Shown: piece by piece, positions 35,164 to 44,319 of the stretch
How the letters are laid out: each line of letters starts with the position of its first letter
Position numbering within the stretch: the stretch's first letter is position 1
Assembly (NCBI GenBank): GCA_963677815.1
Contig: OY782499.1
Span: forward strand, 806,001 to 870,000
Source: JAEKNW01 sp963677815
GTDB taxonomy: Bacteria > Cloacimonadota > Cloacimonadia > Cloacimonadales > JAFGVF01
Length of the DNA: 64,000 nt
Reading direction: 5' to 3'
Position numbers and translations under genes: made by a program
Notes under the pieces: generated by a model
Databases searched by the model: none
What the model saw: the letters and a program-made list of their open reading frames with translations, nothing else
What the model was told of the DNA's origin: nothing

Positions 35164-36876
35164 ATGGATGTGATTAAAAAAACGACATTGTTTTTATTAT
35201 TGCTTCTTTCAGTGGTAAGTATTCTTTCTGCTGAAGAAGCGCAAGTTTCTTTGGAATTAGAACAGAATGGGACAAGTGGTATTGTTAGTGCTACTTTTGT
35301 TATTCCTGAAGGTTATCACCAGAGTTATGAAATTGATGATGAATTTGCTCAGTTTTACATATACTCAGAAACCCCTGGTTTAGAATTTGGACAGCTTGTT
35401 TATCCTGAAACTCAAGATAAAGAAGCTGGTGAGATAGTTGAATATCATGATAAGGTTACTTTAACAATGCCTTTTGAAATTAAAGATGCTAATGTTAAAG
35501 AAATTGACATTGAATATTCTTACCAATTATGTTTAGATTCTGGAGCTTGTTTACGTCCTGTTGCAAATAATGAAAAACTAGCTTTAGAAAGCCCTGGTCT
35601 AACACAAGAGACAGCAAAAGATGAGCCTGCCCAAGAAGAAGCTGCTTCAGGTTCTAAAGTCCTTTATTTCATAGTTCTGGCTTTTCTTGGTGGAGTGCTA
35701 TTAAACGTAATGCCTTGTGTATTACCTGTTCTTTCAATTAGAGCGATGAGTCTTGTTCGTCAAAGCCAAGACAATAAATCTAACATTCTAAAAGGTTCTC
35801 TTGCTTATACTTTTGGTATAGTAATTTCTTTTATAATTTTAGCAACTCTTGTAGTTGTAATTAAATCAACAGGTGAATCATTATCTTGGGGATTCCAATT
35901 CCAAAATCCATGGTTTGTTTTCGGGTTAATAGTAGCAATTTGGGTCTTTACTTTATCATTATATGAAGTCTTCCAATTGAGAGTGCCTGGTATGAATATG
36001 GCAACCCAAGCATCTAATAAGGGTGGAATTACTGGTTCTTTCTTTAGTGGTATTTTTGCAGTTCTTTTGGCAACCCCATGTACAGCTCCGTTACTTGCTC
36101 CTGCAATAGGTTTTGCCTTCCAACAGCCACCAGCAATTATCTTTATATCTTTTATAATGATAGGTCTAGGTTTAGCTTTCCCATTCATTCTTTTAGGTTT
36201 TGCTCCTAAAGCTATTAAATTAATTCCAAAACCAGGTGATTGGATGACCACTTTTAAAGAAATTATGGGTTTCCTTCTCTTTGGAACAGCACTTTACCTT
36301 CTTTATACCCTTCACTATCTTATTAGTGGCATTGCCTTCTTAAACACTTTAACATTCTTACTTGTTTTAAGTTTCGCTAGCTGGATTTATGGAAAGTTTG
36401 CAGGACCAATGAGCTCAATTATGAAACAATGGATGTGGACACTTGTAGCCTTAATTCTCATCTTTGGTTCAGCCCACTACTTACTTGATTATTCTAGTGA
36501 TACAAGTGTTGTCAGCGAAGAAAATCATAATCCTCCAACTGAGCAATGGCAAAAATTTACCGAAGATAATTTAGATAAGTACAGACAAGAGGGTAAGGCG
36601 GTATTTGTAGCCTTTGGAGCAAAATGGTGTACCTCTTGTAAGGTCAATGAAGCAAATGTCTTTAAGAAAGATGAAATCAAAGACTTCTTTAAAGAAAAGA
36701 ATGTTGTCTTACTCTATGGTGATAATACTCGCAAGAATGAAGTAGTTGAAAAATGGTTAGCTAAGTATCAAAGAGCTGGTGTACCTTTCTATATTTATTT
36801 TGCTCCTGGAGCTGAAGAAGGTCATGTCCTTCCTGAACTAATCTCACCTAGCTTAATCACAGACTTAATAAAATAG
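35164..36876 (+). CDS. dsbD: DsbD-like thiol:disulfide interchange protein
   Basis: A 570-residue protein with the three-part DsbD layout. A periplasmic N-domain carries a Cys pair (LCLDSGACLR near residue 120). The membrane domain of about eight helices has its two redox Cys (NVMPCVLP and ATPCTAPLL). A C-terminal thioredoxin domain carries FGAKWCTSCK near 478. It passes electrons from cytosolic thioredoxin to the periplasm. It opens a five-gene operon whose other members are thioredoxin-like or carry Cys pairs and are surface directed. TTAGGAGTTTAA precedes the ATG. Confidence 0.93.
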   Translation: MDVIKKTTLFLLLLLSVVSILSAEEAQVSLELEQNGTSGIVSATFVIPEGYHQSYEIDDEFAQFYIYSETPGLEFGQLVYPETQDKEAGEIVEYHDKVTLTMPFEIKDANVKEIDIEYSYQLCLDSGACLRPVANNEKLALESPGLTQETAKDEPAQEEAASGSKVLYFIVLAFLGGVLLNVMPCVLPVLSIRAMSLVRQSQDNKSNILKGSLAYTFGIVISFIILATLVVVIKSTGESLSWGFQFQNPWFVFGLIVAIWVFTLSLYEVFQLRVPGMNMATQASNKGGITGSFFSGIFAVLLATPCTAPLLAPAIGFAFQQPPAIIFISFIMIGLGLAFPFILLGFAPKAIKLIPKPGDWMTTFKEIMGFLLFGTALYLLYTLHYLISGIAFLNTLTFLLVLSFASWIYGKFAGPMSSIMKQWMWTLVALILIFGSAHYLLDYSSDTSVVSEENHNPPTEQWQKFTEDNLDKYRQEGKAVFVAFGAKWCTSCKVNEANVFKKDEIKDFFKEKNVVLLYGDNTRKNEVVEKWLAKYQRAGVPFYIYFAPGAEEGHVLPELISPSLITDLIK

Positions 36877-36885
36877 AGGATAAGT

Positions 36886-37989
36886 ATGAAAAGTAAGATA
36901 AGTATAGTATTACTGGTGATTATTTCTCTCTTAGCTATTCTGGCTTGTGATAGATTTGATAAACCAACAGTCGATAATGAAGAAGTTATAGATTATCAAA
37001 CTATTGTTACTGATTTCTTTAATGATTTTCAAGCAGTGTCTGATACCATTTCAGCAGATAATGTTATGTATTTTATGGAGTTCTTTCATCCTGAGTATCT
37101 TTATGATGGATTAACTAAAGATGATATTCAAGATTTGATAAATTCTATCTTTGTGGTTAATGAACCGCGTTTCATTCAAGTTGTAATGGTTGAAAATAAT
37201 CAGCTAAATGTCGAATGGAAATTAAGAGTGACTAGTCTAAATGATGTCTTAGTGGAAGAGTATATCTTTGATGATGCTATGTTAAAAGTTGGAGAAGAAT
37301 ACTATCTTTATGGAAACCAAGTTGAACCTGTAGAAGAAGATAAGCTCATGGTTTTTGCTGAAATAATGACTGCTACCTGGTGCTCTAACTGTCCTGATGT
37401 TGAAGAAGTAGTACATGAATACTTGTCTAATAATCCTAATAACTTCTTCTATTTAGAATATCATGTTATGGATAGTATCGCTGGAGAACACGAATTTTTT
37501 GATAGTTTTTATCAACAAACTAGTCCTCCTGTAACTATACTTCAAGGACAAGACTTATTTATAGGAAACAGTGATGTTGACTCATATTCAATCTTGCTGG
37601 ATCAATTAAAGGAAAGAGATGCTGAACTAAAGCTAAAGAATTTAACTCAATTTAGTAATACAGAGAACTATCAAGCTCAAGTTGATATAGAAAAATTAAC
37701 TAGTAATGATATTGACACTTCTAATATGAAACTTCGTTGGGCTTTTTATGACAAGGTTTCTGAAGAAAACAACTATGTCGGTGATCCTTGCCACAATGTT
37801 GTTTTAACAGAGGGATATTTTGATATAAGTGCTGAAGATTTAGATACTACTTTTGCTATCAGTTTAGATTATCCAAGAGAAGTACCAGAGGATTTAGGGA
37901 TTGTATTCTGGTTACAAACTGCTAATGATATTCATGATGAAAACTCTTTTGTTCACGCATGGATTAAAGAAGATTTAGGGAGTAAATAA
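36886..37989 (+). CDS. Omp28-like lipoprotein with thioredoxin-type CxxC
   Basis: A 367-residue exported lipoprotein with lipobox LLAILAC. A mixed N-terminal domain is followed by a thioredoxin-like domain with TATWCSNCPDVEEVV near residue 165 and a cis-Pro loop candidate QTSPPVTIL near 215. The C-terminal beta-domain matches Omp28-related outer-membrane lipoproteins of Bacteroidota. It probably receives electrons from DsbD or TlpA at the outer membrane. Its stop overlaps the tlpA start by one base. Confidence 0.82.
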   Translation: MKSKISIVLLVIISLLAILACDRFDKPTVDNEEVIDYQTIVTDFFNDFQAVSDTISADNVMYFMEFFHPEYLYDGLTKDDIQDLINSIFVVNEPRFIQVVMVENNQLNVEWKLRVTSLNDVLVEEYIFDDAMLKVGEEYYLYGNQVEPVEEDKLMVFAEIMTATWCSNCPDVEEVVHEYLSNNPNNFFYLEYHVMDSIAGEHEFFDSFYQQTSPPVTILQGQDLFIGNSDVDSYSILLDQLKERDAELKLKNLTQFSNTENYQAQVDIEKLTSNDIDTSNMKLRWAFYDKVSEENNYVGDPCHNVVLTEGYFDISAEDLDTTFAISLDYPREVPEDLGIVFWLQTANDIHDENSFVHAWIKEDLGSK

Positions 37990-38504
37990 TGAAATATAAT
38001 AAAATAATACTACTAGTTGTTTTAGTTTTAATGACATTAACTTTAGTTGCTGAAAAACCTTTTGCTGATTTTAAATTAGAAAATGATAAAGGTCAAGTTA
38101 TGGAATTAAAAGATTTTACTGGAAAAGGACTAATTGTTGTAGATTTCTGGGCAAGTTACTGTGACCCTTGTAAAAAAGCTCTTCCTCATATGGAAGAACT
38201 ACATGTTGGCAATGATAATGTTGAAGTCATAGCAATTAATATTGATACTCCAAGATTGAAAAGAAAGGCTATGGCTTATATAAAATCTAAAAAATTTACT
38301 TTTACAACTCTTTATGATTCAGATGCAAAAGTTGCTGATAAAATGAGGGTAACTGAAATACCTTATACTTTCTTGCTAGATAATCAAGGTAATATTCTTT
38401 TTGAATTCTCATCAGGTAAAGCAGATGCTCATGAAGTTTTACAAACAGAAATTGATAAAGCATTAAATGCAGTTTATCATGAAGATGTTGAGGTTACAGA
38501 ATAA
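37989..38504 (+). CDS. TlpA-family periplasmic thioredoxin-like protein
   Basis: A 171-residue exported protein: signal peptide, then a thioredoxin/TlpA fold with active site FWASYCDPCKKALPHM near residue 51 and a cis-Pro loop EIPYTFLLD near 118. It is probably a reductase in the envelope. Its genomic place between the Omp28-like lipoprotein and a DUF6029 barrel makes it a likely carrier in a DsbD-fed pathway. Confidence 0.92.
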   Translation: MKYNKIILLVVLVLMTLTLVAEKPFADFKLENDKGQVMELKDFTGKGLIVVDFWASYCDPCKKALPHMEELHVGNDNVEVIAINIDTPRLKRKAMAYIKSKKFTFTTLYDSDAKVADKMRVTEIPYTFLLDNQGNILFEFSSGKADAHEVLQTEIDKALNAVYHEDVEVTE

Positions 38505-38506
38505 TT

Positions 38507-39931
38507 ATGGCAAAGAAAATAATTATTTTACTAATATTAGTAGTAAGTATCAACATTATAAGTGCTGATATTTATATCTCTGGTTTTAATCAAGCTGAGT
38601 TTATTCATAAAACAGCCCAAGATTCATTAAAAAACTATTTTGAAAATGAACTTGGTGTAATAGTTGATTATAATGCTCTTTCTTTTGGCATAACATTCAA
38701 TGCCTATTTACCTAAGTATGATGATGATGAAGCTATCCAAGATTTAACTGCTAGTGATATGTCTTATGAATGGGAAGAAAGATATCTTACTTATTCTGGT
38801 GATCATATCGGCTTAAAGGTTGGTACACTTTCTGAATCCTTTGGAACAGGTATGACCTTTAGAGCTTATGAAGATGAAGATGTTGATCATGATAATAGGT
38901 TAGAAGGAGCTATGACTTCCTTTAACTATGCTAGCTGGAAATCAAAAGCTATATATGGGGTTACTCCAAGTCCTGGTAATGAAGATAAGAATGATTCTTT
39001 TGCCGGTTTTGAATTTAGTATTTCTGATGAGTATATGACGTTTGGTGCATCAGCTTTGCAAATCAGAGAAAGGATTACTGATAGCTTCTACTCCGACAGA
39101 CAAGTTTTTTCTACAAACCTTAACTTCTTTTTAGATTTCATGGATATTTATGGAGAGTATGCTTATTCGGAGCTTGAGAAAGTTGAAATGACTTACGGCC
39201 ATGGTATCTATGCTAATTCAAATTTCTACTTAGGAGATATCACATTCTCTGCTTTCTATAAGAACTATGAGAACTTTAATTACGATTTAAATGATTTACC
39301 TACTCTAAACCACGCAGACGAAGTATTGCATGAATCAGGCTTGGTTCAAGATGAAGAAGGAGCAATGGGTGAATTAACTTGGGATAATTCTTTTGCAAAA
39401 GTCTTTACGTCTTATGCTGAAGCATGGTCAAGTGATTATAATTATAGACTATCTAATGGCTATTTTGAAACTTCAAAATCTTTAGGAGATAATCTTTTAA
39501 CTCTTAGCTATGAGCACTTTGAAAAGAAGGATAAAACTGGTCAATCTTGGTCTAAAGAACTAACTCCTACTGCCGCTATTGATATTCCTTTTGAGAATAA
39601 CTTCAGTCTATATCTTAAAGGTCATTACACTTTAACAAGTAAAGTACACCTTGAAGAAGAGACAGACTATGTTGAGCCATTACTACAAACAGATTTTATG
39701 TATGGTAATTATGCTTTATCAATAGTATCAGAAGCACAAATGGAAGATTTATCATCTATCTCTGATGCTGATTTTTGGCTAGGAGCAACACTCTCAGCTA
39801 AGCTTGTGGATAGCACTAGTGTCAATATATTTGTCGGTAAACAAAAAGGTGGTAAACTCTGCCAAAACGGTACCTGTAAATATGTAATGCCTTTTGAAGG
39901 TCTTAAGTTTGAAATTACAACAAAATTTTAG
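38507..39931 (+). CDS. DUF6029-family outer-membrane protein
   Basis: A 474-residue exported protein with a signal peptide and alternating beta-strands rich in aromatic residues, ending in Phe (EITTKF), as expected of an outer-membrane barrel. The C-terminal stretch GKLCQNGTCKYVMPFEG matches the DUF6029 family, which in Bacteroidota sits beside Omp28 and TlpA genes. The CxxxxC there is a possible thiol target. The function is unknown. It starts two bases after tlpA ends. Confidence 0.82.
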   Translation: MAKKIIILLILVVSINIISADIYISGFNQAEFIHKTAQDSLKNYFENELGVIVDYNALSFGITFNAYLPKYDDDEAIQDLTASDMSYEWEERYLTYSGDHIGLKVGTLSESFGTGMTFRAYEDEDVDHDNRLEGAMTSFNYASWKSKAIYGVTPSPGNEDKNDSFAGFEFSISDEYMTFGASALQIRERITDSFYSDRQVFSTNLNFFLDFMDIYGEYAYSELEKVEMTYGHGIYANSNFYLGDITFSAFYKNYENFNYDLNDLPTLNHADEVLHESGLVQDEEGAMGELTWDNSFAKVFTSYAEAWSSDYNYRLSNGYFETSKSLGDNLLTLSYEHFEKKDKTGQSWSKELTPTAAIDIPFENNFSLYLKGHYTLTSKVHLEEETDYVEPLLQTDFMYGNYALSIVSEAQMEDLSSISDADFWLGATLSAKLVDSTSVNIFVGKQKGGKLCQNGTCKYVMPFEGLKFEITTKF

Positions 39932-39940
39932 GAGAAATAA

Positions 39941-40681
39941 ATGAAAAGATTATTAATTTTTATGTTACTTGTGGGTATGTTAAGCTTAAGTGCAGACTTG
40001 CTAATTGATATCGAGTTTGATACTGATGTTGTAGGTGAAACAGGAACAGAACCTTACACATCTGAATACTTCCATATAACAAATAATGGTGATACAGCTG
40101 AATATACTATTGGCTTAAATATGATTGCTTACACTGAAGGTTGGTTCTTAACTTGGTGTCACGAAGATTTGAGTGATTCAGGATTATTTGAAGGTTGTCA
40201 TCATTATACACAACCATGGACTTTTACTTTCCAAGCTGATGCTGTCTTAGCTGCTGATTTTCAGGTTAATAATATGGGTGGAAATGAAGGAATGATTGTC
40301 TTTGAATATATTATCTCTGGTGGAGATTTAACAGAAGATATCGTTCTTCCTTTTACATTCAGAACTGTAAATTATGTTTCTAATGATGATAGCCAAGTTG
40401 TAGCTAATGTAACTAGCTTAGCAAATTATCCAAACCCATTTAATCCAGAAACTACTATTTCATATACATTAACTAAATCATCACAAGTTAAATTAGAAAT
40501 ATTCAATATTCTTGGTCAGCATGTAAGAACTTTAGTAAATGATTATGAAAATGCTGGAACTCATAGTGTTGTTTGGAATGGTAAGGATAAAAACAACAAG
40601 GACCTTAGCTCAGGTTTTTATCTTTATAAATTAACAGACGGACTTCAAACAAAAACTAACAAAATGATTCTTATGAAATAA
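39941..40681 (+). CDS. Secreted protein with FlgD-like type IX sorting domain
   Basis: A 246-residue exported protein: signal peptide, a beta-rich domain of about 130 residues, then the C-terminal sorting domain (YPNPFNPETTISYTL near residue 165, QHVRTL, SGFYLYKL, and a Lys end NKMILMK). The N-domain has two Cys 14 residues apart (TWCHEDLSDSGLFEGCHHY) that could form a disulfide. It ends the redox operon and is probably its cargo. AGGAGAAATAA precedes the ATG. Confidence 0.83.
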   Translation: MKRLLIFMLLVGMLSLSADLLIDIEFDTDVVGETGTEPYTSEYFHITNNGDTAEYTIGLNMIAYTEGWFLTWCHEDLSDSGLFEGCHHYTQPWTFTFQADAVLAADFQVNNMGGNEGMIVFEYIISGGDLTEDIVLPFTFRTVNYVSNDDSQVVANVTSLANYPNPFNPETTISYTLTKSSQVKLEIFNILGQHVRTLVNDYENAGTHSVVWNGKDKNNKDLSSGFYLYKLTDGLQTKTNKMILMK

Positions 40682-40703
40682 AGAATAAATTATAATGTTT
40701 ATA

Positions 40704-40728
40704 AAGCCCAGTTTTTACTGGGCTTATC
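40704..40728 (+). terminator. Intrinsic terminator of the redox operon
   Basis: AAGCCCAGT (40704-40712) pairs with ACTGGGCTT (40717-40725), followed by a short, interrupted T run. Confidence 0.75.
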
Positions 40729-40739
40729 TTTTATCTATT

Positions 40740-40957
40740 ATCCCAAATAATGCAATAGATCTTTGATAATAGCACTATATTCTTTTGCAAAAGTAACTTA
40801 CATAATTCTTCCGAATATATATATTATATGGATTTTATGGGTGCACCCCCTGTATCCCCCTCAAAGAAGGGGATTTTGCTAAAAGAATCTGCACTCTTCG
40901 CCTGTGATACGTAGCTTTAGCGAAGTATTACTAAAGCTTTACTGCACCATCTGGGAT
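40740..40957. mobile_element. Palindromic repeat family B, copy 5, with 8-bp target duplication
   Basis: A 218-bp element from ATCCCAAATAATGCAATAG to CACCATCTGGGAT, with imperfect inverted ends. It is flanked on both sides by TATCTATT (40732-40739 and 40958-40965). This shows that family B is, or was, mobile. An inner hairpin ATCCCC...GGGGAT is added compared with copies 2 and 3. It has no coding capacity. Confidence 0.85.
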
Positions 40958-40963
40958 TATCTA

Positions 40964-40991
40964 TTGACATAAATATCAATCTTGTTAAGTT
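40964..40991 (+). promoter_or_regulatory. Possible promoter of the following hypothetical gene
   Basis: TTGACA (40964-40969) and TAAGTT (40986-40991) with a 16-base spacer. The first two bases of the -35 are part of the target duplication of repeat B copy 5. Confidence 0.45.
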
Positions 40992-41016
40992 AGTGAAAAG
41001 TTCATAGGAGTATTGT

Positions 41017-41430
41017 ATGGCAAACATCGAATCTTTGGATTTTAAAAGACGCAGAGCAATTCCAACCAAATATAAAACATTATTGGTATTATTTTGTATA
41101 ATAGGTATTCTTATTCATTCCTTTTGGAATAAAAAAAGGGTTGAAAGCTTGATTATAGATCATGATACTATAATGTTCAAAGAAATAAATACCCAGTCAC
41201 TTGTAGTTAATTTCATTATTACCAACACATCACAAGGTGAAATGTCCGAAAAAGTCAAGATTCAAGTTATAGATCAAGATAATTATTTGATCACCTCAAC
41301 TATAAGATATTTAGATTTTAAGAGTGGAAGAAATATTTTTACTGAACAAATTAAATATCCTAGAAGGTTTCCTGATATAAACGATAAAGATTTAAAGGCC
41401 ATAATAAGCATAGAACCAAGAAGATTATGA
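41017..41430 (+). CDS. Hypothetical single-pass membrane protein
   Basis: 137 residues. A basic N-terminus (FKRRRAIPTKYK), a membrane helix at about residues 23-41, and an extracytoplasmic domain of about 95 residues with a beta-rich, Ig-like look (VNFIITNTSQGEMSEKVKIQ). I do not recognise it. ATAGGAGTATTGT precedes the ATG. It lies 160 bases before pgsB on the same strand, so a link to polyglutamate synthesis is possible but unproven. Confidence 0.7.
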   Translation: MANIESLDFKRRRAIPTKYKTLLVLFCIIGILIHSFWNKKRVESLIIDHDTIMFKEINTQSLVVNFIITNTSQGEMSEKVKIQVIDQDNYLITSTIRYLDFKSGRNIFTEQIKYPRRFPDINDKDLKAIISIEPRRL

Positions 41431-41591
41431 TCTTATTGCTAAATAATAAGTAAGCTTTAGGATTAGTCAAAAATAATCCTCTAGGGAAAGTTCAATAAAG
41501 CAAATTATTTATCAAGTTATCTTCTATAATGCTTTTTAAGGAATATAATTTGCATTAATATAAAACTAAAAAATCAAATTAAGGGATAAAA

Positions 41592-42776
41592 ATGTCATTT
41601 TTGATCTTAGCAACTATACTTTTAATAGTGTATTGGATTGTTGAATACCTATTACATTTAAAGAATGTAAAAAAGGTACCAATAAGAATTCATGTCAATG
41701 GAACACGTGGTAAATCTAGTGTTACTAGATTGATTGCAGCAGGTTTAAGAGCTGGTGGAATTAGAACTGTAGCTAAAACGACTGGAACCTTACCAAGAAT
41801 AATTCATCCTGATGGTAGAGAAAGTGCTATTGTTAGATTAATGGGAGCAAATATTATTGAACAGAAGTATATCTTCCGTAACACTGTTTCCATGAAACCT
41901 GAGGCTATAGTTATTGAATGTATGGCTGTTAATCCAATTTACCAATGGGTGGTTGAAAGAAGGCTTGTTAAAGCTACAACAGGTGTATTAACTAATGCAA
42001 GACTTGACCATACTGATTTAATGGGGGAAACTGTTGCGGATATAGCTAGAAGTTTGTCTAATTTTTTCCCACCAAAGAAGGTATGTTATACTGCAGAAAA
42101 TGATGCTAAAATTTATTCTGTGTTGGAGGCAAGAGCTAAGAAATTCGGTACAGATATTAAACAGATACTTCCTCATGACGTAACTGCTGAAGAATTAATG
42201 GGCTTTTCTTATATTGAACATGCTGACAATGTCCAGCTTGCTCTTAAGGTCTGTCAAGAACATGGTGTTGCAAGAGATGTGGCCTTAAAAGGTATGCAAG
42301 CTGCATGTCCTGATCCTGGTGCATTAACTCAGCATAAGGTTGAGGAAGGAAATAAAACACTTATGTTTTATAATGTGTTCGCTGCCAATGACCCAGCATC
42401 TACAGAATTTCTTTATCATAGAATTACAGATATTATTGAAGAAGGTCAAAAGTTCATTATTCTCAATTCTCGTTCTGACAGGTTCTTTAGAACAGACCAA
42501 TTGCTTGAAGTATGTTCAAAGGTAAATTTTGATTATCTACTTTTAACAGGAGAGTCTCCTCAAAAGGCTTATGATCATGCTATTGACTTAGGATTAGATA
42601 AGAAAAAAGTAATCAAAGTTGGTCAACCATTAGTACATACAATATATGAAAAAATCGTTTCACTCACAACTAAAGAAGCCCACATTGTGGGAATTGGTAA
42701 TATTGCTGGTGAAGTGAAGTATGGAGCACAAATAGTTGCTCATTTTAAACATTTAGAAAGAAATCAAAAAAAATAA
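41592..42776 (+). CDS. pgsB: Poly-gamma-glutamate synthase PgsB
   Basis: A 394-residue amide ligase of the Mur-ligase-like PgsB/CapB family. It has an N-terminal membrane helix, the ATP loop HVNGTRGKSSVTRL near residue 35, and the family stretches VIECMAVNP near 115, TNARLDHTDLMG near 136 and RSDRFFRT near 297. It builds gamma-linked glutamate chains at the inner face of the membrane together with PgsC. AAGGGATAAAA precedes the ATG. It heads a cluster with pgsC and pgsW. Confidence 0.95.
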   Translation: MSFLILATILLIVYWIVEYLLHLKNVKKVPIRIHVNGTRGKSSVTRLIAAGLRAGGIRTVAKTTGTLPRIIHPDGRESAIVRLMGANIIEQKYIFRNTVSMKPEAIVIECMAVNPIYQWVVERRLVKATTGVLTNARLDHTDLMGETVADIARSLSNFFPPKKVCYTAENDAKIYSVLEARAKKFGTDIKQILPHDVTAEELMGFSYIEHADNVQLALKVCQEHGVARDVALKGMQAACPDPGALTQHKVEEGNKTLMFYNVFAANDPASTEFLYHRITDIIEEGQKFIILNSRSDRFFRTDQLLEVCSKVNFDYLLLTGESPQKAYDHAIDLGLDKKKVIKVGQPLVHTIYEKIVSLTTKEAHIVGIGNIAGEVKYGAQIVAHFKHLERNQKK

Positions 42777-42800
42777 TAATTATATAATAAGGAGAAATTG

Positions 42801-43247
42801 ATGGTCGAAGCTGCCGTTGGTTTAGGTGTGATTGTAAGTTTAGTCTTCACAGAATTATTAGGAGCTTCAGCAGGGGGAATAGTTGTCCCAGGCTACCTAG
42901 CTCTCTATTTAGATCGTCCAGTTCAGATTATAACAACTCTTTTAGTCGCTTTGGCTACTTGGTTGTTAATCAGATTTATATCAAGTTTTACTATTCTCTA
43001 TGGAAAGAGAAGGATGGCTCTTAGTATTCTTCTTGGTTTCATTTTAGGATGGCTAGTTACAGGAATGCAAATGAACGTCTTTAGCTTTAATGTTGAATCT
43101 GTTGGTTACATTATTCCAGGTCTTATTGCTAACTGGTTAGAAAGACAGGGAGTGGTAAAAACTATGTCAACAATGATAATAGCTGCTGTTTTAGTTAGAA
43201 TAACTTTAATGGTAATATCAGGCGGAGAGGTGAATTTCCATGTTTAG
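42801..43247 (+). CDS. pgsC: Poly-gamma-glutamate synthesis membrane protein PgsC
   Basis: A 148-residue protein with four to five membrane helices. The family stretch TELLGASAGGIVVPGYLALY is near residue 19, with YIIPGLIANWLERQG near 109. It partners PgsB in the synthase. AAGGAGAAATTG precedes the ATG at 42801, so an in-frame TTG just upstream is unlikely to be used. It overlaps pgsW by eight bases. Confidence 0.95.
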   Translation: MVEAAVGLGVIVSLVFTELLGASAGGIVVPGYLALYLDRPVQIITTLLVALATWLLIRFISSFTILYGKRRMALSILLGFILGWLVTGMQMNVFSFNVESVGYIIPGLIANWLERQGVVKTMSTMIIAAVLVRITLMVISGGEVNFHV

Positions 43248-44319
43248 ACCATCATTAAGAACAAATTTATCTTTATCAGTTTTAGCACTATTCTCAATAC
43301 TTTTATTTATAATTATCGGTTTAAGTAATGGACCAGATTATAAAGAGCAAGCAAGTGCTGCTCAAAGAATGGAACGTTCTATTGAAAAAGTTTCTCTAAA
43401 GTTTAAAAGTTTACTTAAAGAAGAAAAGGTAACTTGGGATAAAGAAACTGATCCTAATCAGACAGGTCTTATTGGACCAGAGACAAGTCCAATAATCTCA
43501 AGTAGAGCAGTTTTATCCGAAAAGCAAAGAGCTATAAATCCTAACTTAGCAGCAGTTTTTGTAAAATGGTTTAAAGAAGCTGAATTACAGGCTGGTGATT
43601 ATGTAGCTGTTGGTGTTACTGGTTCTAGTCCTGCTGTGAATATAGCTCTATATTCAGCTATGAAAGAACTAGAATTGAATCCTGTAATCATAACAGCCCT
43701 ATCTTCTTCTCGCTATGGTGCTTCCAATATCAACTTTACCTGGTTAGATATGGAAAAAGCTATCTATGATGAAACAGGTTTCTTGACCTATGCTGCATCT
43801 CGTGGTGGAAATAGAGATATCGCCGCAGGTATGAACAGTGAAGGTAAAGAAGTTTTAGGAGATATAATTGATAGTTATAATCTTCAACTTATTGAAGGTA
43901 ACAGGGCACGTATCGTAATGTTTGAGAAAGCTCTTCCAAAGGGAAAAAACTATAAGGCATTTATTAATATCGGAGCTGCAGTAGGTAATGTTGGTTCTGT
44001 TGTAAGTGCTGGTTTACTTAAAGAAGGAATTAACAAATCTTTACCTGAACTTGAAGCAAAAGGTGTTCTTGAATATTTCGCTGAAAAGAATCTGCCAATC
44101 ATTCACTTCTTTAGAGGTAATGATACTTTTGATGAATACTATCTTGCAGAAGCTGATACTCAGGCTAAGAAAGTTGGGAAAGGACTCGTTTATGGATATA
44201 GCTGGACTGTTGCTCTAGTATGTCTAATTTTACTTCTTTTAGCAATCGCTTCAGTAATTATTTTTGATAGACATGATAGACATTTTATGGCTAATATAGT
44301 TAGTCATCGTGAGGATTAA
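43240..44319 (+). CDS. pgsW: Poly-gamma-glutamate system protein PgsW
   Basis: A 359-residue protein with an N-terminal membrane helix (about residues 11-28), a large extracytoplasmic domain and a C-terminal helix (about 322-343). Family stretches include VGVTGSSPAVNIALYSAMKE near 124 and GAAVGNVGSVVSAGL near 247. PgsW is found in pgsB-pgsC loci that lack the Bacillus pgsA/pgsE subunits. Its exact task is unknown. Its stop abuts the next start codon. Confidence 0.9.
   Translation: MFRPSLRTNLSLSVLALFSILLFIIIGLSNGPDYKEQASAAQRMERSIEKVSLKFKSLLKEEKVTWDKETDPNQTGLIGPETSPIISSRAVLSEKQRAINPNLAAVFVKWFKEAELQAGDYVAVGVTGSSPAVNIALYSAMKELELNPVIITALSSSRYGASNINFTWLDMEKAIYDETGFLTYAASRGGNRDIAAGMNSEGKEVLGDIIDSYNLQLIEGNRARIVMFEKALPKGKNYKAFINIGAAVGNVGSVVSAGLLKEGINKSLPELEAKGVLEYFAEKNLPIIHFFRGNDTFDEYYLAEADTQAKKVGKGLVYGYSWTVALVCLILLLLAIASVIIFDRHDRHFMANIVSHRED

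Noticed and set aside
35805..36251. 148-codon minus-strand ORF inside dsbD
   Set aside because: It is antisense to the DsbD membrane domain, whose frame has all redox Cys motifs; there is no independent support.
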